Shown piece by piece: positions 46,951 to 56,509 of a stretch of 64,000 nucleotides of DNA. The position numbers and the translations under genes were made by a program. The notes beneath the pieces were generated by a model. It did no database searches. It was not told the DNA's origin and saw nothing but the letters and a program-made list of their open reading frames with translations. Source of the stretch: Sanghuangporus weigelae (lineage: Eukaryota > Basidiomycota > Agaricomycetes > Hymenochaetales > Hymenochaetaceae); the NCBI GenBank assembly GCA_033182465.1, contig CP137318.1, positions 3,906,001 through 3,970,000 of the forward strand, given 5' to 3'. How positions within the stretch are numbered: position 1 is the first letter of the stretch; every line of letters starts with the position of its first letter.

Positions 46951-47479
46951 CGTCTAACTGTAGAAATGCAAATCTCTGCTCCTTGACAGTGAACAAGACT
47001 TATGAGCCAGAAAGGCGAATCGAAGCAGGAGTGTTAGTCATAAGGAGGTCTTGATCATAGTTCCTGGAGGGCCGAAAAATGTTGACGACTTGAATTAATT
47101 TAAAGGCAAAAGACCAAACTTGGCCGACCGCCCTTAAAAGCTATTATCTGGCCGCAAGCATCTGGAGAACCAAGAGGCAGAGATATCTTGAACTTGTTGG
47201 CTTGTTTGCCTTTATGTGAGCTCGAATACATTATGATGAATCCGTTGTTGGAGAACCTGCAAATAGGCAATGAGAGCGATACCCCACCCGAGAAGCATTG
47301 AATGTGCTGCAATTCGTAATGCAAATCGGGAAGTCAAAACGGCATTCAGACTTTGCATGCAATTTGAGTGAGTGCTAAGGAAGGAACAGCCGCATCAGGA
47401 AAAGGCCGCATGCATATGGCTTTCGACGTCAAGCTCCACATACTGTAGTCAGAAGCGAGACCCTTGTAACCAGGGTCCA
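46951..47479. other. Intergenic
   Basis: No recognised gene or repeat. Confidence 0.4.
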
Positions 47480-47650
47480 GCACGGGTATACGTATACGCC
47501 ATGAGCGAGCTTGTCGGGACATATCTTGATCAGCGAGGTACGTTTGTTACCAGAGGAAGCCATAGATGAGCATCCAGTCTATAGCATCTGTGTTAGACTA
47601 GTGAGGCGTGCACCCGACCCAGGTGAATAGAGCCATGTCATGTCGGCTGC
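47480..47650 (-). pseudogene. Terpene synthase relic A (exon 1 fragment)
   Basis: The sequence aligns with exon 1 of TPS3 around the region coding for CNPHYSRSN..TDWMLSYG..KANPDKFVAY: shared runs include gagcatccagtct, gcacccgacccaggtgaat and gatcagcgaggyacg. Frame breaks and small deletions are present. Only this piece of about 170 bp survives, directly downstream of TPS4. Confidence 0.65.
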
Positions 47651-47962
47651 GTTTGGCTTACGTAACTGATAACAGACGTGTAAGCTCTGTCTTTTAAAAC
47701 TGAAATCAGGTTAAACTTTTTGTCTCGAGTCCGAAACAGTTTCTTGAGGCGGTATGTGAGCTTTTCGGCGTCCGTTAAGAATGGTGCAAGTTGAATGCAA
47801 ATATCCGGATAGTAGAAATGGTAATGAAAGCCCTAACACAAGATCGGTTGAAATAATAACAAAATTTACGGCAAGGTACTACTATCTAACTTGCAATGTA
47901 ATAGGTCGATCATCAAAAACCGTGGAGAAAAAGAGGACGCGTATCTATTTTATTTATGCTAC
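47651..47962. other. Intergenic
   Basis: 3' flank of TPS4 and spacer to relic A. No gene. Confidence 0.4.
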
Positions 47963-49091
47963 CTATTCAGTAGATTTCCGCCAGTTGAATCTCACCACAC
48001 TCGTGCGTATCACCTCCTCTGTCTCCTCTCCAAAGAACCTCCGTGTAAGCAAGCTCCAAGAATTGTGACCACAGATCCACTGTTCCAGCCCATGTACGTA
48101 ATTATAGGCGAGTTCATCGACGTAGGGACCAAACGAACGCATGGCCGCTTTGCATGCCACAATAGTATCGGCGCAATCTTTATACAGTTCCCCGACCTCA
48201 TCGATAGCTTCTTGGTGCGAAAGTCCCTTGCTATGCATCAATATCGTAATGGAATTGCAGCTTTCGACGCCGTCCATGACCTCTTTTGCGTATGAGTATA
48301 TATCCTAGTCAGTATTCAAGATAATGAGTAAATAATTTGATAGATAACGATCTTGACGTACATTCGAGTAAGAAATCATGTCGTTTGCAGCCAGAACAAT
48401 GCTCTGGAAGTTGCTGTCGACGAATACCTCTGGAGGCAGCGTGATCCCGAGTGCGACTTCAATGATATCAAAAGTTGAGAAGAGTCCGCCGTTGTCCCGT
48501 CGAAGGCGAAGATGCTCTTCAAAACTAGGTATCTTGCCATCTGTACGATTACCGGCTTCTCTTACGGTAGCGTCGATGTACTCGACAAAGTGTGCGATAA
48601 ATCGTTTTAATAGTTCATTCGAAACACCTGATAAACTAAACGGCTCATAAAGCTGTCATGCAAGTCATTAAACATCGTCGAGATAACAAGTGTGATAAAA
48701 TAGCATACTCTCTCGTGAGTATTGCTATAGGGGATATATCGTCATTTGATTCGCCCGTCAAGGCCTTGACGAATGTATCGCGGGTGGCCAAAGCCTCCTT
48801 CGTGTCTTGGTCATCGGTGACCTCGTCCAGCGCGAACAGAATCGTGAGGAAATCGGTAGCGATATGCAGGCCATTGATGTCAGCATAGGGATACACGTAT
48901 GCACCTAGCAGCTCGGTCTGCGTTGCCACTAATTGAGCTTGCTTAGCGTTGGATAGGACGCCATGGTTGCCCATCCATTTTGTAGACTCCCTATCGATGC
49001 AGGAGTAGAGTGGGTTACAGCCAATCCATGGAAATGGTGTGAGGGAGATGAGGTCTGGGATTTTGAATACGATCTCTTTTGTTCGCTGCAT
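47963..49091 (-). CDS. Sesquiterpene synthase TPS4, with a 5-bp duplication at exon 2
   Basis: Exon 1: MQRTKEIVFKIPDLISLTPF, FPWIGCNPLYSCIDRESTKW, LLGAYVYPYADINGLH and LFALDEVTDDQ. Exon 2: LSGVSNELLKRFIAHFVEYI, GKIPSFEEHLRLRRDNGGLF and IVLAANDMISYSN. Exon 3: DIYSYAKEVMDG, giving NDIYSYAKE, then CNSITILMHSKGLSHQEAID, LLTRRFFGEETEEV and the end FNWRKSTE. All catalytic motifs are present. At the start of exon 2 TAAAC is doubled (48632-48641, plus strand). With the acceptor used by its paralogues the frame would be lost after FMSRL. An acceptor created by the duplication (gtttag, minus strand) restores the frame with loss of four residues. The gene is thus either a pseudogene or a slightly shortened enzyme. 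Confidence 0.8.
48632..48641. repeat. Tandem 5-bp duplication in TPS4
   Basis: TAAACTAAAC on the plus strand (GTTTAGTTTA on the minus). Removing one unit restores the reading DFMSRLSGVSNELLKRF, the same length as DFMESILHISTELRARF in TPS1. Confidence 0.8.
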
Positions 49092-50323
49092 GAGTTTGGT
49101 GACTGAAGATGGATTTTGCGATGAAGTTCATGCCATCTTTTATACCCTCAAAATGCGGATAAGATGAGTCCTCCATCTCTTAGATGCCTACCTGACAACG
49201 GCGTCTTGAAACAGACGGCATTCCGTAGCCCAGAATGAGTAGTCCTGCTAGACAGATATGATCCAATTTTTGCAGAGCAATTTGACTGTTTCATACGTAT
49301 TCACGCCCAAAACATTTCGAAGTCTTGCAAATGAAGGACTTCGTCAGCCCCAAACCAATCGAAATAGTCAGTTTTTTTTGACTATTCCGGTCCGCAGAGT
49401 CTTCGGAGATCTATGCTTCTGACAGTTCCGTGATGTTGCGGTTCTATCTCGGGCGCCAACGGGGGGGAATGCACGTTCAAGACAAAGACCAGTATCAGAT
49501 GCGACGTCGTCGGATTCATGACTTTGGACGCTGGTGAAAAAAGGACGCACGCCACACTTACTATAATCACCATCATGTTCCGTCGGTATCGCACGGCGAG
49601 TTTACCGGGACGTATGTCACGATCAACGAGTAACAAGGACTTGGACCAGGAAGTCGCATTACCTGGGCGGAATGATTCAAATCACATGCTGACGAGCAGC
49701 GCTACAGCTGCGGAAAAACAGAATCTGTCTCATAGCCGACGGTGTCCAGCGTACAGAGTCAGAAAACAATCAGGATAGGTATTGAATAAAAGAGAAGTTC
49801 AACATGCAGTGACAGCACTGGGTAGGCTGTAGTTCAATTCAGGATAGAGTCGACGCGCGCTGAAAAATTAGCATAGATGAGAAGCGCATCCAAGTCATTA
49901 CTTGAATTGGCCGAAACACGATGGACACTGTGGCGCCCGTATCGAATCGTCCGAGGTATTCGTGAAGGAAAGCTCTCAGCTCAGACTCAGCCAAGCTTCC
50001 TGTTGTCCTGTCCGAATACGGATAGTCTATATTATAAATAAACAATACAATGACGTAAGCAGGGTTTCCGATTTTTTTCTCGCAACGTTCCGTTCAGCTC
50101 TTAGCATCCCCACCGTCAATATGCTGACTATGTTATTTCTTTCGATACTCAATAGCACGGATAACGCAACATCCTTGCACTTCTTTTTCGGAGAATGAAG
50201 AGCTTCACAGATTCGCGAATCACAAGATAGGCTAATGAATGCTCGTCCACTCAGAAATTAGGTCCTGTGGGAACGGGGGAAGGAGGGTCATTCATTTATG
50301 GTTATATCTGAAATCTATCGACG
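49092..50323. other. Intergenic, unrecognised open frames
   Basis: The first 60 bp hold the TPS4 TATA box. Between 49370 and 50045 several frames of 60-86 codons are open on both strands, one of them hydrophobic on the minus strand (RRNMMVIIVSVACVLF). They could be exons of a small or decaying gene, but I could not join them into anything familiar. Confidence 0.35.
49138..49144 (-). promoter_or_regulatory. TATA box of TPS4
   Basis: On the minus strand gggtataaaagatgg lies about 50 bp before the start codon, matching the other synthases. Confidence 0.6.
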
Positions 50324-51447
50324 TCAAAAAACTGCGCCTGCGGCAAGTAGCTCTTTTGCGTAATCTTCCAGAGTTCTGAGTTCTTCTCCCAGATCTGGAT
50401 AAAGCTCTTTAGCATCCAATGCACCACCATACTCCTCCTTCTTAGCATTCTCTACAGTGTTATCCCCGCGAATCCAGAGGCTATATACGTAATCGGCCGA
50501 ATTTCTTTCTGTATCAGCTCCGTGGTGAAGCAAGTCGAGTCGCTCTTCCTCGCTAAAAGTTCCGATATCGATTTTGTGGCCAAATACACGTTCAGCGATA
50601 GCGAACAACTCGTTCTGCGTCACTTCTTGCACCCAGCAGAAGACATATCGGTTTAGCGTACGCTCATCAACGATAATGCGCGCAACGAATTTGCCAATGT
50701 CACGAGAATCAGTAACAGCGCATTTGACGTCTCCTGTACCGAAGCGGCTCCCGTAGGTTCTTATGAGCCTCGGATACGGTACCTTGGCTTTGTCTATGAG
50801 GTGCATGAATGGAGGTGACAACTGCATCCTGATTTGGTGCAGTGCAATCAATTTAATCATGGAAGGCGATGCTGAGTGAAGGAAGGCACTTACCACCAGC
50901 CGACATCAATAAAGGTATATCCGATTCCACTCTCTTTGACATAGTCACGAATGACGAGTTTCTGCACGAAACGTGATTGTAACGATTCGCATCTTTCTCG
51001 GGGCTATCAGAGGACTTACCTCGTCGCCTAGCTTTCTAACCCCACGGATACTGGGAATAGCCCAATCGTCTGGGATGAATCGCTTGACGCCAGCTTTCTT
51101 GCATGCATCCACGAGCACCTTCTGGCGAAGTATTTCTGTGATGTAGATTGTCGAGATGACGATGTCTACTCCCTGAAACGGTTCCGCGATCTGGTCGACG
51201 GTCCAATTCTCTGGGTCCAGGATGCGAATTTCGACGCCTCGGGACTTGAAATCTCCGACTTGAGGCTTGGATGTCGATGAGGGACGAACGGCAGCTATGA
51301 CGTGCTGTGTGGACCAATGTGAATGACGGGGACAGATCATAAACATTTGGGACGAACGAAATTACCGCTGTCCTCCAGGAGTCCATTGACAATGGACGAG
51401 CCGGTTATTCCTGTAGCACCAATGATAAGAACAGACTGCTTGGCCAT
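50324..51447 (-). CDS. NmrA-like / isoflavone-reductase-like NAD(P)-binding protein
   Basis: Atypical SDR with a Rossmann fold. The start exon MAKQSVLIIGATGITGSSIV has the GxTGxxG cofactor motif. After an intron following EDSGNF comes HVIAAVRPSSTSKPQVGDFK, GVEIRILDP, FQGVDIVISTIYI, LVDACKKAGVKRFIPDDWAI, a short exon KLVIRDYVKESGIGYTFIDV ending GWW, and then MQLSPPFMHLIDKA. The C-terminal half has GDVKCAVTDSRDIGKFVARI and a helical end ELRTLEDYAKELLAAGAVF. FIP(S/D).(W/F) and DIGKFVARI are typical of the NmrA family, which includes reductases of lignans and flavonoids and redox-sensing regulators. The protein looks complete. It lies inside the synthase array and shares its strand, so a biosynthetic role is possible. 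Confidence 0.88.
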
Positions 51448-51849
51448 AATGTTTAATAGTCGTCGAGCGTGTAATGACATCGTATTTATTTTATATGCTA
51501 TTTTTTGTATGACTAAAAGCAATTGCACTCGCTTATAATTATTGATGTTGCTTTATTCAGCATGTATGTACTTCGCGACCCTTCACCTTCTAACGTTTTG
51601 ACTAATCCCACCTGACGAGCTCTTCTTTTTTTAGACAGAATATAATGTAGGACAAGGTCGAGGAGCACACGAGTTTATTTAATAAATTCTAAGCTTTCAG
51701 GCGGTGAAAGAGCTCATGAAAATATTTGATGTACAATCTGCGCAAGCTATTCCGATGAACTTCTCAGTCTCAGTATACGATAAAGACCAATTTACATGCA
51801 TAACTAGGCGTAAAAATCGCATCACTCGATCATCTAGCATCTGGACTGC
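51448..51849. other. Intergenic
   Basis: Promoter side of the NmrA-like gene; AT-rich. No gene. Confidence 0.45.
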
Positions 51850-52190
51850 TCACGCCGCCCTACGGGTACTGCGCTAAGTAACCTTTGCTATACCAGTACT
51901 ATTCATCTCCTTACTCTTATCATCAAAGAACCTCGCCGTCTCCAACTTCCGGGCGTTATGCTTGCCGATCCACTGCTCCAGCGCCCGGACGTACTTACGA
52001 ACGAACCATTTCGTCAGCCTCTTCACCGAATAAATCCAAGGTGTGCAGACATTATACTGTGTTGTTGCTTTATTACGTCAATGGCAGCAAAGGCGATGTT
52101 CTGGAAGTGATCAGTCGGAGAGAGAATTGTCCGTCTGGGGTGAAGAAAGCCAAGGCAGTAAACAAGAGCAAATAAGGACGGACGCGTTTC
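51850..52190 (-). pseudogene. Terpene synthase relic B (3' fragment with internal deletion)
   Basis: The sequence aligns first with the last exon of TPS3 (shared runs such as cagtactattcatctcctta, gatccactgctccag and acgtacttacgaa), then jumps near 52035 to sequence that matches the end of TPS3 exon 2 (atggcagcaaaggcgatgtt ctggaa). The intervening NSE exon part is missing. No frame survives. Confidence 0.7.
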
Positions 52191-52479
52191 AACAACGGGA
52201 TGTGTATCCTTTCTCTCATCCCAACCAAACACTTACCTCGACGATGTGGTATATGTGTGTTCAATATTTCTTTGAATTTACTGTTGTTGTTCAATTCATA
52301 TGTATCGCGTTAGGTGCACACGATGGTTTTTACCACCTGTAATCTTACCTTTACCAACGGCGCCTCCGTATTTCTTGGCGGTCTTTCTTATCTCGATGTT
52401 CCTTCATGCAAGACCATGGTCCATCCATCTTTCTCGTCCATAGCTGAGACTCAAGACTTATTGAGTTTATCGTTAACGA
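52191..52479. other. Intergenic
   Basis: No supported gene. A plus-strand frame from 52314 overlaps the following hypothetical frame and is less protein-like. Confidence 0.35.
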
Positions 52480-53296
52480 ATGAACAGCTTTTACTGCATG
52501 ATGCTCTTGACTGCGCTTTTCACTTCGTCATGTTACTGGCAAGCCGTTCCGATCGACTCGCCGCTCAGTCGGCCAGTGGGGAGCGCAACGACATTAAGGG
52601 AGGCGATATTGGCGAATTCGTCTTTACCTGATACCTCAGCCCTTAAAAGTCAGGATCCATGTTCGTCCCTTTCAGCGAATTTGGAGCTAAAACCATTGAA
52701 CGGGAGTACGAAACTGGATGGGCTCCTCCCACCGGCGATTCAGCCCCTGGATAGGTGCTGGTGTAACATCTTCTCGCGGAGTGGGCTGTTCGAGCCGACA
52801 GACGTGAGCCGATGGGAGATGGAGAATGTGTTGGTTGCGAGGAACGCTATCGAGATCCGCGCAAAGAATACTGCAGAGAGGAATAGCGAGTGTCTCTCGG
52901 GCGGGGAGGAATCGACGGAGGAGGTTGGATCCAGTGAAGGGCCAACTAGTGTGGATGGTAATGTGGAAGATGCCGATGGAGGCTCATCGTTCTCCCTCCG
53001 TGGCCTGCGCGAGCTGTTATTCCCAACTGCCTCGCCAGCACAAACCCTCATCCCAACCTTTACCCTCCGTGGCCAGTCTGTCCGAACCAACATTAACCCC
53101 CTTCGAGGAACCAGACGTCCACGAGTCGCATCATGCTGACCCTGAAGCGTCCCCCATAACCGACTTCTCAATCTCACCAACACCGACGCATCGCTTGAAG
53201 CTGTTGCGGCCGTATTACGACCTCCGATCGTACGGCATCGACATCACGCTCGACTTTCACTGGGATCGAAATGCGCATACACAGACGAACTCATGA
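52480..53296 (+). CDS. Hypothetical acidic protein, possibly frameshifted fragment
   Basis: A 219-codon frame (52480-53139) runs MNSFYCMMLLTALFTSSCYW through an acidic, Ser-rich stretch (GGEESTEEVGSSEGPTSVDG). Near 53085 a second frame becomes more protein-like and continues SEPTLTPFEEPDVHESHHAD to YYDLRSYGIDITLDFHWDRN at 53296. That suggests either one frameshift in a decaying gene or two unrelated open frames. I do not recognise the protein. It lies between two terpene synthase relics and could itself be a fragment. Confidence 0.3.
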
Positions 53297-53402
53297 CCTC
53301 TTTTTCTGGGTTTCTCATGTCCTCGTGTAAAGGCAAAGATCAAGAATTGACGTATTTTTATCCATATTAGCATGCGTTCTCCATCTGTCAAGCAATAAGA
53401 AT

Positions 53403-53818
53403 TTATAACACTAATCTAAATGCTCTATTGCCATTGCGCGGACCTGAGAGAAGTGCTACCGGGGCGACGCAGGACCGCATTACATCAAGACATGTTCTTC
53501 TTGAAGCCATCAACGACCAAGAGATTCTCAGGCAAGCTATTGGGGGGGGGGGGGGCTTCAGTACGCAGGCCAGATAGAAAATCCTGTGCTCTTTTGTGAA
53601 CAATGTAATTGGAGGTGCGTCGTCTCCGCAGTTGCCGGTCAGAGTTTTAGTAAAAGCATAGTCGACAGCAAGGCAGAGACTCTTGGGATCAGCGTAGGGA
53701 TGCGTATAGGCCCCAAGACACTCGGGGCTGGTCTTGATAAGAGTAGCGAGGGTTACACCCAATCCAAGTGAATGGAGTCAGAGACACAATATGAGGAAGC
53801 TCGACAATGTGTTCCATG
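53403..53818 (-). pseudogene. Terpene synthase relic C (exon 1 with deletions)
   Basis: On the minus strand it begins MEHIVELPHIVSLTPFTWIG, nearly the same as TPS3, then has a deletion with frame change. It continues LIKTSPECLGAYTHPYADPK, SLCLAVDY directly joined to FTKTLTGNCGDDAPPITLF and TKE. Compared with TPS3, about 25 residues are missing at that joint, including the whole DEVTD metal motif. A run of 14 G lies at 53542-53555. The TATA box is still present upstream (53876-53882). Not functional as a cyclase. Confidence 0.75.
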
Positions 53819-53875
53819 AATTTCCAGGTAGCAGACATAACTGTTGATGGATCTCTGTCAGAGAAATCGAGAGGC

Positions 53876-53882
53876 TTTTATA
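53876..53882 (-). promoter_or_regulatory. TATA box retained by relic C
   Basis: On the minus strand ggtataaaagcctc lies about 60 bp before the start codon of the broken copy, in the same position as in the intact synthases. Confidence 0.5.
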
Positions 53883-56509
53883 CCTCGTGAGGTCCATAGA
53901 GCGAGCAACAGATTTTCATAAAGACGCGCACCGTTCCATACACACAGAGAAAAAGGGAGAAAAGAAAGCACTGAATAGCAACGGTAGGCACCACTGGAAA
54001 TCTAGATCTGCCAAGGAGTCAAAGGTAAATTGTAATTCTGTTTGCGGATCTGGCTGGTTATGGATCCCTAGACAAAACGATGCGTACATGCCCAGAACGA
54101 AGACGCAAACAAGCATCAATAGAGCGTCACCTCGCAATGATCTCAAAATCTTAAGTTCGTTATCAGCGACGTTATTTGAGTGCTCGACTGCAACGGATGA
54201 AGATTTCGGCTTCTGGCTTGAGGAGTTGATGATCCTACCCTTCAAACAATGTCAGTGCCAGTAATTGTACACCTAGAAACGGTCCACGATATGCTCTCCT
54301 TTGAGCAGCCACGATGATATGATGAGTATCTGGGGAGCTGAACAGGAGGGTAGGACTACACCGTCCAACAACACCGATACGGATATGGCCAGGCAGGTGA
54401 TTGACGACACTGAAGGTATTCGTTTGATGTTATCAACTCAACGTCGTTATCACCCAGGACTCCATAACAGACCAGCAGAGAAGAGCCTGAAGTCCTTCTG
54501 CAAAGCTTACGGGAACAATGCCAGTAGCTGTTTCTGTAATGGCAGATTTAGCACAGATAAAGAAGAGCACTGTCTCGGAATCCCAGCAGATGGAAGTTCC
54601 CGAGAGAAAGACGCGTTGTTGTGATTTGTTTGGGTCCACTTTACTCCGAGTCAGTCCATGTGATTCAGCCGGGATTCAAAGTCAGCAAACTTTCAAGTTG
54701 TCCCCAGTCCAACACTTAGAATACCAATTCAAAGTACATCCTTGGATCCTTACAGCAGTTTCGTTTTTTTTTTTTTTTTCATACAGCAAAGCATAGGCTC
54801 CTCCTTTCCTCCCGATTGCCTCCTTTTGAACGCGCGATAACTTCAGCAGAGTCTACTCCGGGCCGCGGGAGTGAGAATGATGACCGTGTCTGTTGCTTGG
54901 TGAGACTCTCGCTGGTTATATAGGCGCTTCTATCATCGGTGTTGCTATCTACGGTGCGCATCGATGATGCGTTGTTTTCGGGATTGAGGACAGGTCCAGT
55001 GTTGACTGACTCTTGTTGATGACGACTAATTGACGGTCACGGTATGTAAGCAATCTATCTACCGATCGTTAGATTCTTAGAAAGTTATCGAGTGAACATG
55101 GAAGAGCGTTTCAGGGACGCACACGGTCAATGTTTACCACATTGAGAGAGGCGTGCACTTGGAAAGATCCTCTTTCTTTTTTGTGACAAATTTCCAGTCA
55201 GAAAAGTGACTTGCTGATAAAGAGGACGTCGGGATCCTAACTTCACAGGCAAGTTCGACAACTTGACAAAAAACTCACATTCATTGTGCGTCTGTAGAGG
55301 GGTTATCCACCTTTTCAGGAAACACGGATTCATTATAACCGGCATGGACGACAAAAGGTCGGCATGATGGTCTTCTGATGATTTTCGTATACTACGAAGT
55401 CTGGTGTTTTGATTGGTACGTTTGTGCCATTCCCATCTTATCTCAATACAATATGCAAAACGAGCTGATGAAAGACCGGTACCAGGCAATGGACTCGTTG
55501 TTCAAGTCTAACGTTGGTGACTACCGCAATGACTTGACTCTTGGCTGTCCTCCAGCGCCAAAAGCTCATCAATGCAGATAGGTTGTACTTTTGCGATAAT
55601 GCTTTACTGTCTTATAGTTCCCATGCGCACACGATCGGGACTCGCCGACGGTAAGGTAGTCTTCTTGGCAAGAACTTCATCGGATCTGCGATTTTGTGGC
55701 CCACGGCGTTCGAGTGTTCGTGGAACTCAGGTGCAGGGGTACTACTACCGATGGAGCGAGCAGTCGCTGATAGGGATCAGTGCGATCTGATGATCCTGAG
55801 TGTTGTCGCTACGTGTAAGTTCGTAGGAACTTCCGCGTTCCTGTCGATTGTTTTCTGCGTGACTTTCTGCCGACAAGACGATGTATGTAATGTAATAATG
55901 AGAGTGAGAGTGCGAAGCTGTGTTGCTATATTGTTTCAAGGCACGAAAACATATGAATAATATGATGTATCCGTGCTTTTGTCGAGCCTCCTTACATAAA
56001 AACATAAAATGAGTGTCCTCAACACAGTCAAAAGCTGCAGAGCATGACGAAAGCGTCACATTGGAGGCAGCTGACGATGGACAACAATATTCGTTAATTT
56101 TACGGAAAGACGGGAAATATTAATGAGCATGAGCTGAATGGGGATGGGAGTGTGACACGCGTCACGGGAACGGGTCCCGGCCAGGAGTGATGGACAACAC
56201 CTCTCCTCGTCCTCAACAACGACGAGAACGTATCGTTCTCTCCCGCCGCCATCGCTGTCCGACACAGACAGCGCCATTCTTTTGTCGTCGTAGAACACAT
56301 CGGGTCAGTACTGTCTGCGCTGAGTAGCTTTCTTTTGTCGTTGTGCGCGTCGCTGACAGCCTGTCGTTATCGCTATGCCATTTCAGGCCGCGTAGCCTGC
56401 CGTTGTCCATCGCGTGCTCTATCTCCTCAAGTCGTCTCCCCCGTCGCTGCAGTCGCTCCAGCAATTGCAGCGTGTACAGCCGACAACGCTCCCGACGCGC
56501 GAGTCCTCG
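53883..56509. other. Intergenic, about 2.6 kb
   Basis: Frames of up to 125 codons are open on both strands near 53890-54260; the minus one has a hydrophobic stretch (ALLMLVCVFVLGMYASF). They were not recognised. A run of T occurs near 54764-54779. The last 250 bp are pyrimidine-rich on the plus strand and should be the promoter and 5' UTR of the BNI4-like gene. Confidence 0.35.

Noticed and set aside
53542-53555. Run of 14 G as a possible quadruplex or regulatory element
   Set aside because: It sits in a decayed synthase relic and is most simply a homopolymer slippage product; its length may also be a sequencing uncertainty.
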